A stretch of 64,000 nucleotides of DNA from Nocardia tengchongensis (GTDB lineage Bacteria > Actinomycetota > Actinomycetes > Mycobacteriales > Mycobacteriaceae): contig NZ_CP074371.1 in assembly GCF_018362975.1 (NCBI RefSeq), positions 2,666,001 to 2,730,000 on the forward strand, written 5' to 3'. Made by a program: the position numbers and the translations under genes. Shown here piece after piece: positions 43,527-53,288 of the stretch; within the stretch, counting starts at the first letter, position 1; every line of letters begins with the position of its first letter. The notes beneath the pieces are model-generated. The model searched no databases and was not told the origin of the DNA. It saw only the letters and a program-made list of their open reading frames with translations.

Positions 43527-45080
43527 GTGGCCGATCGCGAAGTACGAATCGCCGGCGGCATCGTCGCGGGCCTGGTCACGCTCGGTGTGGCCGAAGCGGT
43601 GTCGGTGCTGATCAGTCCCGACAGCACCCCCTTGCAGGCCGTCGGAGCGTGGGTCGTCGACCATACGCCGGACGGGTTCCGCGAATGGGTGATCGGACTG
43701 GTCGGCACCAACGACAAACTGCTGCTGTTCGTGTCGATGGGGGTAGTGGCCGTCGTGCTGGCGGCCGTCGCCGGACTCGCCGAACGGGAGCGGCGGCCGC
43801 TCGGATCGATCCTGTTCGCGGTGTTCGGGCTGCTGGCCGTGCTGGCCGCACTGGGCCGTCCGGCCGCCGCCTGGACCTGGGCGATCCCGGCGATACTCGG
43901 CACCGCCGCCGGAATCCTCGTGCTGCGCAGCCTGATTCGCCGTCTCGCCGAATTCCGGGAAGGCGGCGACGAGACCCCGGCCGAATCGGACTCCACCGAA
44001 GCGTCGTCCACGCAACGGCGGCAGGTGATGCGCTGGCTCGCCGTCACCGGCGCCGCCGCGGTGGCCGCGGGTGTGGCCGGGCGGATCATCGGGCTGCGGT
44101 CCCGGGACGTGTCGGCCGAACGCGCCGACGTGCAACTGCCGACACCGACCAGTGCCGAGCCGCCGATCGACCCGGGCGCGGACCTGAAACTGCCAGGCCT
44201 CACCCCCTACCTCACCTCGAACTCCGACTTCTACCGCATCGACACCGCGCTCACCGTCCCGCAGGTCAGCAAGGACGACTGGTCGCTGCGCATCCACGGC
44301 ATGGTCGATCACGAGATCCGGCTCAGCTACGCCGATCTCGCCGCCCGCACCCCCATCGAGCGGCTGATCACCCTCACCTGCGTCTCCAACCCGGTCGGCG
44401 GCGACCTGATCGGCAACGCCCGCTGGCTCGGCTACCGCCTCGACGAGCTGATCGCCCAGGCCGGACCGCACCCCGACGCCGACATGGTGCTCTCCCGCAG
44501 CATCGACGGCTTCACCGCGGGCAGCCCGCTGGCGGTGCTCACCGACGGCCGCGACGCCATGCTGGCCGTCGGCATGAACGGCGAACCGCTGCCCACCGCG
44601 CACGGCTATCCGGCGCGACTGGTGGTGCCGGGCCTGTACGGCTACGTGTCGGCCACCAAGTGGGTGACCGAACTCGAGATCACCAGATTCGATCGCGCGG
44701 AAGCGTTCTGGACCAAGCGCGGCTGGTCGGCGCGCGGCCCCATCAAGACCGAATGCCGCATCGACACCCCGCGCGGCCGCGGCCTCGCGCCCGGCAAGGT
44801 CACCATCGCGGGGGTGGCCTGGGCGCAGCATCGCGGCATCCGCGGCGTGGAAGTCCGTATCGACCAAGGGGACTGGCAGCCCGCGCGCCTGGCGGCCGCA
44901 CCGTCCATCGACAGCTGGGTGCAGTGGGCCTTCGACTGGGACGCGCCCGCGGGCAGCGGCGTGCACACCGTCTGGGCGCGCGCCACCGACGGCACAGGGG
45001 AGACCCAGACCGACCAGCAGCAGGACGTCGTGCCCGACGGTGCGACCGGATACCCCTCGCTCACAGTCCGAATCGGCTGA
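43527..45080 (+). CDS. Membrane-anchored sulfite-oxidase-like molybdopterin enzyme
   Basis: 517 aa. Four membrane helices fill about residues 5-140, followed by a linker with a twin-Arg-like RRQVMRWLAVTGAAAVAAGV segment. A sulfite-oxidase family molybdopterin domain has the Mo-ligand Cys285 in LTCVSNPVGGDL, then GYVSATKWVTELEI and a C-terminal Mo-co dimerization domain (TIAGVAWAQHRGIRGVEVRID). It lacks a haem domain, so the electron acceptor is unknown. Start ATG 43527 gives MADREVRIAGG. Divergent from the hydrolase gene across 105 bases. Confidence 0.9.
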   Translation: MADREVRIAGGIVAGLVTLGVAEAVSVLISPDSTPLQAVGAWVVDHTPDGFREWVIGLVGTNDKLLLFVSMGVVAVVLAAVAGLAERERRPLGSILFAVFGLLAVLAALGRPAAAWTWAIPAILGTAAGILVLRSLIRRLAEFREGGDETPAESDSTEASSTQRRQVMRWLAVTGAAAVAAGVAGRIIGLRSRDVSAERADVQLPTPTSAEPPIDPGADLKLPGLTPYLTSNSDFYRIDTALTVPQVSKDDWSLRIHGMVDHEIRLSYADLAARTPIERLITLTCVSNPVGGDLIGNARWLGYRLDELIAQAGPHPDADMVLSRSIDGFTAGSPLAVLTDGRDAMLAVGMNGEPLPTAHGYPARLVVPGLYGYVSATKWVTELEITRFDRAEAFWTKRGWSARGPIKTECRIDTPRGRGLAPGKVTIAGVAWAQHRGIRGVEVRIDQGDWQPARLAAAPSIDSWVQWAFDWDAPAGSGVHTVWARATDGTGETQTDQQQDVVPDGATGYPSLTVRIG

Positions 45081-45235
45081 CGAAACACGCCGATCGGGCG
45101 CGGGCAAACGTTCCGAACGACCGTTTTGCGTCGCGCGCGGAATAAGATCGGCGCGGCAGTCGTGGCCCGGTCCGGCCGCCCGGAGAGCATCCGCTCCCCG
45201 GGGGCACAACTCGTTCGGCGAATGAGGGAGCGCGC

Positions 45236-45856
45236 ATGTCCGGAGTGCTCGAATGGGCGCGGGCGGAAAACCTACAGCCCGAACCGATCACGCTCGACGT
45301 CTGGAACCAGCTGCCCCCCGACTTCTGCCGGCTCGTCGAGGTGATCAACGGTGACGTGGTGCGCGCCGAAACGCCCGCCCTGCCCTACCGCAATGCCACC
45401 CGCCGCCTGGCCGCCATGCTGGAATCCGGGGCCGAACACCATATGAGCCGCTGCAACGACGGCTGGCTCTACGTCGGCGTCGACCAGGACGTGCTGCTCT
45501 GGGAGTCGCCGCGCCTCACCGTCCGCCGCCCCGACGTGATCCTGTTCTCCTGTGCCCCCGCCGATGTCGGCCCGCTGCGGGCCGCACAGGTGAAGATCGC
45601 CGTCGAAGTGGTGTCCCCGGCGACCGTACGCGTCGACACCACCGACAAGATGGCCGAGTACGCGCGCGCCGGAATCCCTTGGTACTGGCTGGTCTACCTG
45701 GATCGCGACCGGGTGCAGGCCATCCAGGCGCACGTCCTGGTCCTCGGCCACTACCGGCCGCTGCGGCGTCTCACACCCCATACCGGGGAGACCCTGATCT
45801 ACATGCCCGTCGAGATCCGCATCGACTGGACCCGCCTCATCGGCCTGCTGTTCTGA
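45236..45856 (+). CDS. Uma2 family (DUF820) putative endonuclease
   Basis: 206 aa. Has the PD-(D/E)xK-like elements of the family: the Asp in RRPDVILF and the Glu in KIAVEVVSPAT, followed by DKMAEYARAGIPWYWLVYLD. These proteins are abundant in actinobacteria and cyanobacteria; their nuclease role is predicted, not shown. GAGGGAG is 7-13 bases before the ATG. It ends at a shared terminator with the MFS gene. Confidence 0.88.
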   Translation: MSGVLEWARAENLQPEPITLDVWNQLPPDFCRLVEVINGDVVRAETPALPYRNATRRLAAMLESGAEHHMSRCNDGWLYVGVDQDVLLWESPRLTVRRPDVILFSCAPADVGPLRAAQVKIAVEVVSPATVRVDTTDKMAEYARAGIPWYWLVYLDRDRVQAIQAHVLVLGHYRPLRRLTPHTGETLIYMPVEIRIDWTRLIGLLF

Positions 45857-45885
45857 CCGCCGCCGGCGGGGCGCCCGGGGCATGA

Positions 45886-45927
45886 AAAAGCGCTGCCCAC
45901 CGGGATTCCCCGGCGGGCAGCGCTTTT
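45886..45927. terminator. Bidirectional terminator between Uma2 and MFS genes
   Basis: Inverted repeat AAAAGCGCTGCCC...GGGCAGCGCTTTT (arms about 45886-45904 and 45909-45927, one mismatch), flanked by A and T runs on both sides. Confidence 0.92.
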
Positions 45928-45934
45928 CGAGATG

Positions 45935-47431
45935 TCAGTGCGCTCCGATATTCGCCTTCGCCATATCGTCCTGCTTGCCCTCGCCCTGCTTGCCGAACCC
46001 GATGAACATCGCCGAGGCGACGACACCGATCAGCAGGATCGCCGCGGGCAGGTACATGGACTGGCTCAGCGCGGTGCTCAGCTTCTCCAGGATCGGATCC
46101 CGCACCGCCGCGGGCAGATCGCTCAGGCTCTTACCGCCCGCGCCCTCGCCGATCGGGCCGCTGTGCAGGCCCTGTGCCGAGATCCGCGCCGACAGCAGCG
46201 CGCTGATCGCCGCCGAACCGAGCACCGAACCCACCTGACGGGTGGTGTTGTAGACGCCCGCGCCCGCACCGGCCTGCTGCACCGGCAGGTTGTGGGTGGC
46301 GGTGGAGGCCAGCGGCGCCCAGATGCAGGCATTCGCGATACCGGCGAAGCCGCCGACGATCATGAACAGCGGGATCGAGCCATCCGGCTTCATCAGCACC
46401 GCGAAACCGAACAGGGTGGCCGCGAAGATCGCGAAACCGGCGGTCGGGATGACCCGGGGTGCGACCTTGTCGGAGATCTTGCCGATGATCGGCGCGAACA
46501 CGCCGGTCAGAATGGCCATCGGCGCGAATACCAGCGCCGAGCGGGTCGGCGACATCTCGTGCACCTGCTGCAGGTAGAAGTAGGCGGGTACGAACACACT
46601 GGTCACCGCCGCACCCATGGCCGCGATACCCACGTTGGACAGCGCGAAGTTGCGGTCCTTGAACAGGCTCAGCGGCACCAGCGGCTCGACGGTAGTGCGC
46701 GCCTGGTTCCACACGAACAGCACCAGCACCACCGCGCCGACCGCGATCATCGCCCAGATCTTGGCGTCCCAGTCGTGGGTATTGCCTTCCTGGATGCCGA
46801 ACACCAGCAGGAACATGCCGACACCCGACAGCGCCACACCGACCAGGTCGAACTTGTGCTCGTGCGTGGGCAGCGACGGCACCAGCCAGAACGCCAGCGC
46901 GAAGGCGATGATGCCGATCGGCACGTTCACGTAGAAGATCCACTGCCAGCCCTGCCAGTCCACCAGCACGCCGCCCAGGATCGGGCCGACCAGCGTGGCC
47001 AGACCGGCCACGCCGCCCCACAGGCCCATGGCCGCGCCGCGCTTGTCCGGCGGGAAGGTGCGGGTGATGACGGCCATGGTCTGCGGCGTCATCAGCGCCG
47101 CGCCCAGGCCCTGCACGGCGCGGGCCGCGATCAGCATGTTGATGCTGGTCGACTCGGCGCACCAGAGCGAGGCGAGGGTGAACACGACCAGGCCGCCGAG
47201 GTAGATGTTCTTGGGGCCGAAGCGATCCCCGAGGCGGCCGGTCACCAGCAGCGGCACCGCGTAGGCCAGCAGATAGGCGGAGGTGACCCAGATGACCTGG
47301 GAGACATCGGCGTTCAAGTCCTTCATGATCGCCGGATTGGCCACCGCGACGATGGTCATGTCCAGCAGGATCATGAAGAACCCGACGACCAGCGCGTATA
47401 GCGCGAGCCACGGATTGCGTTGAGTGGACAT
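45935..47431 (-). CDS. MFS drug efflux transporter, DHA2 (EmrB/QacA-like, 14 helices)
   Basis: 498 aa. Motif A GRLGDRFGPKNIYL after helix 2 and the antiporter motif C GPILGGVLV in helix 5, with the N-terminal VVGFFMILLDMTIVAVANPAI of DHA2 proteins. Predicted 14 membrane helices. Exports drugs or toxic metabolites by proton antiport; substrate unknown. It sits 12 bases after the PadR gene in one operon, so its expression is probably released when PadR binds a ligand. Confidence 0.92.
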   Translation of the reverse strand: MSTQRNPWLALYALVVGFFMILLDMTIVAVANPAIMKDLNADVSQVIWVTSAYLLAYAVPLLVTGRLGDRFGPKNIYLGGLVVFTLASLWCAESTSINMLIAARAVQGLGAALMTPQTMAVITRTFPPDKRGAAMGLWGGVAGLATLVGPILGGVLVDWQGWQWIFYVNVPIGIIAFALAFWLVPSLPTHEHKFDLVGVALSGVGMFLLVFGIQEGNTHDWDAKIWAMIAVGAVVLVLFVWNQARTTVEPLVPLSLFKDRNFALSNVGIAAMGAAVTSVFVPAYFYLQQVHEMSPTRSALVFAPMAILTGVFAPIIGKISDKVAPRVIPTAGFAIFAATLFGFAVLMKPDGSIPLFMIVGGFAGIANACIWAPLASTATHNLPVQQAGAGAGVYNTTRQVGSVLGSAAISALLSARISAQGLHSGPIGEGAGGKSLSDLPAAVRDPILEKLSTALSQSMYLPAAILLIGVVASAMFIGFGKQGEGKQDDMAKANIGAH

Positions 47432-47443
47432 GGATTCGGGTTC

Positions 47444-48073
47444 CTATCCCTGGGAGTGGGTTCTGGTGTCGACGCGCTCGCAGGACTCGGTGTCGAAGGG
47501 TTCCCATTCGAGTTCACCGCTCTCGAGCTCGGCGATGAGTCCGCGCAGCCAGGTGACTTCGGCCGTGCTGTGCGCGCGTATGTAGTCGACCCGCATCCAG
47601 TAACGGCGCGGGACTTCGGAGGCGGCGGCCAGGTCGCGGAGCGCGGTCAGCTCGGCGACCCGCGCCTCGATCGAGGCGACGCGTTCGCGGAGGGCATCGA
47701 TGACCTCGTCCACGGGCAAATTGTGCGCTTCGGCCAATCCGGTCACGAAGGGCGGGTACTCGTTGGCCGGTTCGCGCAGCAGGTCCCGGACTCGGGTGCG
47801 CAGTGCCGCGTGGCCGGCCGTGCGAATGCGGTAGGTGGTCCGTTCCGGCCGGTTACCGGCCCGATCGGTGCTTTCCGCCGCGATCAGTTCCTGGTCGGTC
47901 AGCCGGGCCACGGTGTGGTAGAGCGACCCCGGCTTGATCTTGGTGAACTCGTCCTCATGGCGACTGAGTAGCAGTTGATACATCTCGTACGGGTGCATCG
48001 GGCGTTCCTCCAGCAGTGCGAGAACCAGCATCGCCATCGGCGTGAGCGCTGGTGTCGACTGCTTCTTGGTCAC
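47444..48073 (-). CDS. PadR family transcriptional regulator
   Basis: 209 aa from GTG 48073, preceded by GGAGG. The N-terminal winged helix is typical (MLVLALLEERPMHPYEMYQLL, IKPGSLYHTVARLTDQELI, RTTYRIRTAGHAAL), with the C-terminal helical Vir-type dimerization region following. Longer open frame upstream is not needed. A perfect 18-bp palindrome 55 bases upstream is the likely operator for autoregulation and control of the MFS gene. Confidence 0.92.
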   Translation of the reverse strand: MTKKQSTPALTPMAMLVLALLEERPMHPYEMYQLLLSRHEDEFTKIKPGSLYHTVARLTDQELIAAESTDRAGNRPERTTYRIRTAGHAALRTRVRDLLREPANEYPPFVTGLAEAHNLPVDEVIDALRERVASIEARVAELTALRDLAAASEVPRRYWMRVDYIRAHSTAEVTWLRGLIAELESGELEWEPFDTESCERVDTRTHSQG

Positions 48074-48128
48074 TGCTACCTCCGTTTCGGGTGGCGCAAC
48101 CGCCCGCCACCGACATCCTCCGTACCAA

Positions 48129-48146
48129 ATATTCCACGTGGAATAT
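48129..48146. promoter_or_regulatory. Perfect palindromic operator for the PadR/MFS operon
   Basis: ATATTCCACGTGGAATAT is a perfect 18-bp palindrome in the 249-base gap between the PadR GTG and the divergent 41-aa gene. It is AT-rich in a GC-rich background, as expected for a PadR site. Confidence 0.8.
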
Positions 48147-48322
48147 ACGACGCGGAACAACCGGCGCACAACCCCGCCCGCGCGGATGACTCGCCAGGGT
48201 GTGTGACACCGGTCACTGTTCATTGAAATGCCTTGTCGCAGCACATTTCCCGGCAAGCCGCAACCAAAACTGACCGGTAGCATCAGCTTTCGTCAGGGAA
48301 GTATTAGAAAGAGGTCCGCACC

Positions 48323-48448
48323 ATGTCCGATCAGGAACCCACGACTCAGGACGCGGCCGCCGCCGGCGTCGCCGCGATGATGGCCGCCTGGGACATCAAG
48401 GGCGCCACCGATTCCGCTGCCGAGCAGACGGATTCGGAGAGCGAGTAG
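48323..48448 (+). CDS. Orphan 41-residue acidic protein with its own terminator
   Basis: A short gene from ATG 48323 to TAG 48448. AAAGAGG lies 8-14 bases upstream, and a strong terminator begins 19 bases after the stop, so it is a complete transcription unit. The peptide starts MSDQEPTTQDAAAAG and has a central AAMMAAWDIKGA segment with the only Trp, then an acidic tail ending DSESE. It has no Cys, signal peptide or membrane helix. I recognise no family. It could be a small regulatory protein or the precursor of a modified peptide; no modifying enzyme is adjacent except the downstream GNAT. Confidence 0.7.
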   Translation: MSDQEPTTQDAAAAGVAAMMAAWDIKGATDSAAEQTDSESE

Positions 48449-48466
48449 CCCTCCGAGGCCTCGACG

Positions 48467-48500
48467 GCCCGCCGAGCCACGCTCGGCGGGCTGTTCTTTT
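48467..48500 (+). terminator. Terminator of the 41-aa gene
   Basis: Perfect 11-bp stem GCCCGCCGAGC (48467-48477) / GCTCGGCGGGC (48481-48491), loop CAC, followed by TGTTCTTTT. Confidence 0.92.
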
Positions 48501-48527
48501 CACCGTTGTTTCCGCGATGATGAACCC

Positions 48528-49376
48528 ATGGGGTGGACGATCACTGAAGACCCGGCGGCCTACATGCGGGCTGCGGGCGAATTCCTGCACTCGGACCCGA
48601 TCCGGAACACCGTGCTGATCACGGTGCCGGATCGTCTCCTGCGTCAGGGGCTGACGATCTTCGGGGACGCCGCGCCCCACTTCGGGTGGTGGACCACAAC
48701 CGGCGGTGCGGTCACGGCCGCGTTCTTCCGGACGCCGCCCTTCGGAATCGTGGTGTCCCCGTTGCCGTCCGAGTCGGTGGCCCCACTGGTCCGCGACTAC
48801 TCGGCACTCGATCCGGCCTTGCCCGCGGTGTCGGGTCCCGCCGACTCCGCCCACGCTGTCGCGGAACTCTGGGCGCGGACACACGGCACGGCGATCACCT
48901 CGACCCGCGCCGATCGCCTCTACCGGCTCGGCGATCTGGTCCCGCCCGACCCCGCGCCGCCGGGCATCGGCCGCCTCGCGACCGACCGCGACCGGGACCT
49001 GGCCATCGACTGGCTGCTCGAGTTCACCCGGGATATCGGCGACCCGCCCCCGGCGCACCCCGACCGCATGATCGACGAACGCCTGACCCACGGCGGCCTG
49101 TCCCTGTGGGAAGTGGACGGCGCCCCGGTCTCGATGGCCGGAACCGGCGCGCCCGTGGCCGGAACCATCCGCATCGGCCCGGTCTTCACCCCGAAACCCC
49201 TGCGCGGCAAGGGCTTCGCAGCAGCCGCCACCACCCACGCCAGCCGCGCGGCCCTCGCCACCGGCGCGACCGACATCATGCTCTTCGCCGACCTGGCCAA
49301 CCGCACCAGCACCGCCCTCTACCAGCGCCTCGGCTTCCGCCCGGTCGGCGACTACAGCATCTGCCACCTGGCCTGA
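48528..49376 (+). CDS. GNAT family N-acetyltransferase, 282 aa
   Basis: The C-terminal half (about 150-282) is a GNAT domain: VAGTIRIGPVFTPKPLRGKGFAAA carries the acetyl-CoA binding loop (RGKGFA), and ANRTSTALYQRLGFRPVGDY is motif B. The N-terminal half (residues 1-140, GWWTTTGGAVTAAFFRTPPF) looks like a second, degenerate GNAT-like fold, so this is probably a two-domain member. Substrate unknown. Located 80 bases after the 41-aa gene but separated by its terminator. Confidence 0.87.
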   Translation: MGWTITEDPAAYMRAAGEFLHSDPIRNTVLITVPDRLLRQGLTIFGDAAPHFGWWTTTGGAVTAAFFRTPPFGIVVSPLPSESVAPLVRDYSALDPALPAVSGPADSAHAVAELWARTHGTAITSTRADRLYRLGDLVPPDPAPPGIGRLATDRDRDLAIDWLLEFTRDIGDPPPAHPDRMIDERLTHGGLSLWEVDGAPVSMAGTGAPVAGTIRIGPVFTPKPLRGKGFAAAATTHASRAALATGATDIMLFADLANRTSTALYQRLGFRPVGDYSICHLA

Positions 49377-49380
49377 AACG

Positions 49381-49421
49381 AGTGCGGGGCCGGATCCCGG
49401 TGAGAGATCCGGCCCCGCACT
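49381..49421. terminator. Terminator between GNAT and kgd
   Basis: 16-bp perfect stem AGTGCGGGGCCGGATC (49381-49396) / GATCCGGCCCCGCACT (49406-49421) with a 9-base loop, between converging genes. Confidence 0.87.
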
Positions 49422-49433
49422 GGGATTCGGTGA

Positions 49434-52400
49434 CTAGGCGGTCGGGGAGAACGCCTCGTCGATGATTTCCTGTTGCTCCACGGCGTGCACCTTGGACGAA
49501 CCCGAGGACGGGGCCGACATGGCGCGACGGGAGATGCGGCGCAGCTTGCCGAAGCGGGCGGGCAGGATCTCCGGCAGGTTCAGGCCGAAGAACGGCCACG
49601 CACCCTGGTTGGCCGGCTCCTCCTGGACCCACGCCAGGTCACTGGCGTTCGGGTACTGCTCCAGCGCCTCGTTGAGGCGGAACTTCGGGATCGGGTACAG
49701 CTGCTCGACACGCACGATCGCGACGTCGTCGCGGTTGTGCTTGTTCTTCTCGGCGGCCAGCTCGTAGTAGATCTTGCCGGAGGTGAGCAGCACGCGCTTC
49801 ACCTTGGCGCGGTCGCCGTTGCCCGACTCGTAGGTGGGCTCCTCGAGCACGGTACGGAACTTGTTGTCCGTGAAGTCCTCGATCTCGGAGACCACGGCCT
49901 TGTTGCGCAGCATGGACTTCGGGGTGAAGACCACCAGCGGGCGGCGGATGCCGTCCAGGGCGTGGCGGCGCAGCAGGTGGAAGTAGTTCGACGGGGTGGA
50001 CGGGACGGACACCGTCATCGAACCCTCGGCACACAGCTGCAGGAACCGCTCGATCCGGCCCGAGGTGTGGTCGGGACCCTGACCCTCGTGACCGTGCGGC
50101 AGCATCAGCACGACCTCGGAGAGCTGACCCCACTTGGCCTCACCGGAGGAGATGAACTCGTCGATGATGGACTGCGCGCCGTTGACGAAGTCACCGAACT
50201 GCGCCTCCCACAACACCAGAGCGTCCGGGTTGCCCAGCGAGTAGCCGTACTCGAAGCCGACCGCCGCGTACTCCGACAGCGCCGAGTCGTGCACCGCGAA
50301 CCAACCCGGGTTCTTCGACCGATGTTGTGCAGCGGGGTGTACTCGTCGCCGGTCTTGCGGTCGATGATGACCGAGTGCCGCTGCGAGAAGGTGCCGCGGC
50401 GCGAGTCCTGACCGGTGAGGCGGACCGCCTTGCCCTCGTCGATCAGCGTGCCGAAGGCCAGCAACTCGGCCATCGCCCAGTCGACCTTGCCCTCGTAGGC
50501 CATCTCGCGGCGCTTCTCCATCACCGGCTTGACGCGCGGGTGGACGGTGAAGCCCTCGGGCGGGTTCACGAACGCGTCGCCGATGCGCTGCAGCACCGTC
50601 TTGTCCACGGCGGTAACGAGGTTCGGCGGCAGCTGCTGCTCTTCCTCGATCGACTCCGACGCCTCCGGCGGGAACTTCTCCAGCTCGCGCACCTCGTTGA
50701 AGATCCGCTCCAGCTGACCCTGGTAGTCGCGCAGGGCGTCTTCGGCTTCCTTCATGGAGATGTCGCCACGGCCGATCAGCGACTCGGTGTACGCCTTGCG
50801 GACCGAACGCTTGGTGTCGATCACGTCGTACATGCCCGGCTGGGTCATCGACGGGTCGTCGCCCTCGTTGTGGCCGCGGCGGCGGTAGCAGATCAGGTCG
50901 ATCACGACGTCGCGCTGGAACTTCTGCCGGTAGTCGACGGCCAGCTTGGCCACCCACACACAGGCTTCCGGGTCGTCGCCGTTCACGTGGAAGATCGGGG
51001 CGCCGATGAACTTCGCGATGTCGGTGGAGTATTCGGTGGAACGCGAGTACTCCGGAGCGGTGGTGAAGCCGATCTGGTTGTTCACCACGATGTGCACGGT
51101 GCCGCCGGTGCGGTAGCCGCGCAGACCCGACAGGTTCAGCGTCTCGGCCACGACACCCTGGCCGGCGAAGGCCGCGTCACCGTGCAGCATCAGCGGCACG
51201 ACCGAGAACGACCGCGCCTCCTCGCCGGTGGCGATGATGTCGGCCTTGGTGAGCAGGTCCTGCTTGGCGCGAACCAGACCCTCCAGCACCGGGTCGACGG
51301 CCTCGAGGTGCGAGGGGTTGGCGGTCAGCGAGACCTCGATCTCGTTGTCGCCGAACATCTGCAGGTAGGTGCCGCGCGCACCCAGGTGGTACTTCACGTC
51401 GCCGGAGCCGTGGGTGGCGGCCGGGTTCATGTTGCCCTCGAACTCGGTGAAGATCTTCGAGTAGGGCTTGCCCACGATGTTGGCCAGCACGTTCAGGCGG
51501 CCACGGTGCGGCATACCGATGACGACCTCGTCGAGGGCGTACTCGGCGCACTGGTCGATGACGGCGTCCATCATCGGGATGACCGACTCGGCGCCTTCCA
51601 GCGAGAAGCGCTTCTGGCCCACGTACTTGGTCTGCAGGAAGGTCTCGAACGCCTCGGCCGCGTTGAGCCGGGACATGATGTACTTCTGCTCCGCGACGGT
51701 CGGCTTCGCGTGCTTCTGCTCCACCCGCTCCTGAATCCACTTGAGCTGCTCGGGATCCAGAATGTGGGTGTACTCCACACCCACGTGGCGGGCGTAGGCG
51801 TCGCGCAGGATGGACAGCACGTCGCGCAACTTCATGCGCTCCTGGCCGTGGAAGCCCGCGACATTGAACTCGCGGTCCAGGTCCCACAGGGTCAGGCCGT
51901 GCTGGGTGACATCCAGGTCGGGGTGCGAGCGGAACTTGTCCTTCACCAGCCGCAGCGGGTCGGTGTCGGCCATCAGGTGGCCGCGGCTGCGGTAGGCGTT
52001 GATCATTTCCTGGACGCGGGTCGACTTGTCGATGCCGCGTTCCTGAATGTCCTTGCGCCAGCGCACCGGCTCGTAGGGGACACCCATGCCGTGGAAGATC
52101 TCGTCGTAGAACTCGTCGGAGATCAGCAGGTTGTGCACGGTCCGCAGGAAGTCGCCGGACTCGGCGCCCTGGATGATGCGGTGGTCGTAGGTCGAGGTCA
52201 GGGTCATCAGCTTGCCGATACCCATCTCGGCCAGCTGCTGGTCGCCCATGCCCTGGAACTCGGCCGGGTACTCCATGGCGCCCGCGCCGATGATCGCGCC
52301 CTGGCCCAGCATCAGACGCGGCACCGAGTGGTTGGTGCCGATGGTGCCGGGGTTGGTCAGCGAGATGGTGACACCGGCGAAGTCGTCGTTGGTGAGCTTG

Positions 52401-53158
52401 CCGATGCGCGCCCGGCGGACGACGTCCTCGTACGCGGTGTGGAACTGCGCGAAGGTCATCTCCTCGGTGTTCTTGATGGCCGCGACCGCGAGCGCACGGC
52501 TGCCGTCCTTGCCCGGAAGGTCGATGGCCAGACCGAGATTGGTGTGCGCCGGAGTGACCGCGTTCGGCTTCCCGTCGATCTCGGCGTAGTGCCGGTTCAT
52601 GTTCGGGAAGGCCTTGATGCCCTGCACGATCGCGTAACCCAGCAGGTGGGTGAAGGAGATCTTGCCACCGCGGGTACGAGCCAGGTGGTTGTTGATGACC
52701 AGGCGGTTGTCGATCATCAGCTTCGCGGGGATGGCGCGCACCGAGGTAGCGGTGGGGATGGCCAGCGACGCCGACATGTTCTTCACGACCGCCGCGGCGG
52801 GTCCGCGCAGCACCTTGGTCTCGTCCTCGGCGGACGGCTTGGGGCCGCCGGAGGTCGGGGCCGCGTTCGACGTCGGGGCCGGGGTGGTCTGCGGGGTGCG
52901 CACCTGCGCCGGGGCCGGAGCCGGGGCGGGCGCGGCCGGAGCCGCGATGGGGGCGGCGGCAGGCGCGGCGGCGGGGGCCGGAGCGACGGCGGCGGCCGCC
53001 TGGCTGTTGTTACCAATCTCGGCAGTGTTCTCCGGCGTGTAGTCCGCCAGGAACTCGTGCCAGCTCTCATCGACGGACGAGGGGTCTTGCTTGTACTTCT
53101 GGTACATCTCGTCGACAAGCCACTGGTTCTGTCCGAACTGGTCTGTTGAGCTGCTCAC
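49434..53158 (-). CDS. kgd: Multifunctional 2-oxoglutarate decarboxylase/dehydrogenase E1-E2 (KGD), frameshifted
   Basis: Corrected length 1241 aa. N-terminal segment ([20 protein letters not shown]), an Ala/Pro linker, an E2-type acyltransferase domain with catalytic DHRIIQG, then a ThDP-dependent E1 domain ([39 protein letters not shown]). It links the TCA cycle at 2-oxoglutarate; in mycobacteria it is controlled by GarA. The frame breaks at about 50318 (HNIG then KNPGWF); adding one base restores it. GTG 53158 is chosen because [14 protein letters not shown] matches family N-termini; ATG 53176 is possible. Confidence 0.95.
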
Positions 53159-53288
53159 AGCAGGTGTTCGCCTCATTTCGTTCTTCGCGCTGCGACGTTT
53201 GTGACGTGCCCGGCACGGGTAATCGGCGGATGCGCGCCGATGCGCCCCCACTGAGGATATGCCCACCCCTGTTCGCCGTCGGCCATGG

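Noticed and set aside
50327..53149. 940-codon plus-strand open frame
   Set aside because: Antisense to kgd and almost entirely His/Val/Arg/Asp-rich, with no recognisable domain.
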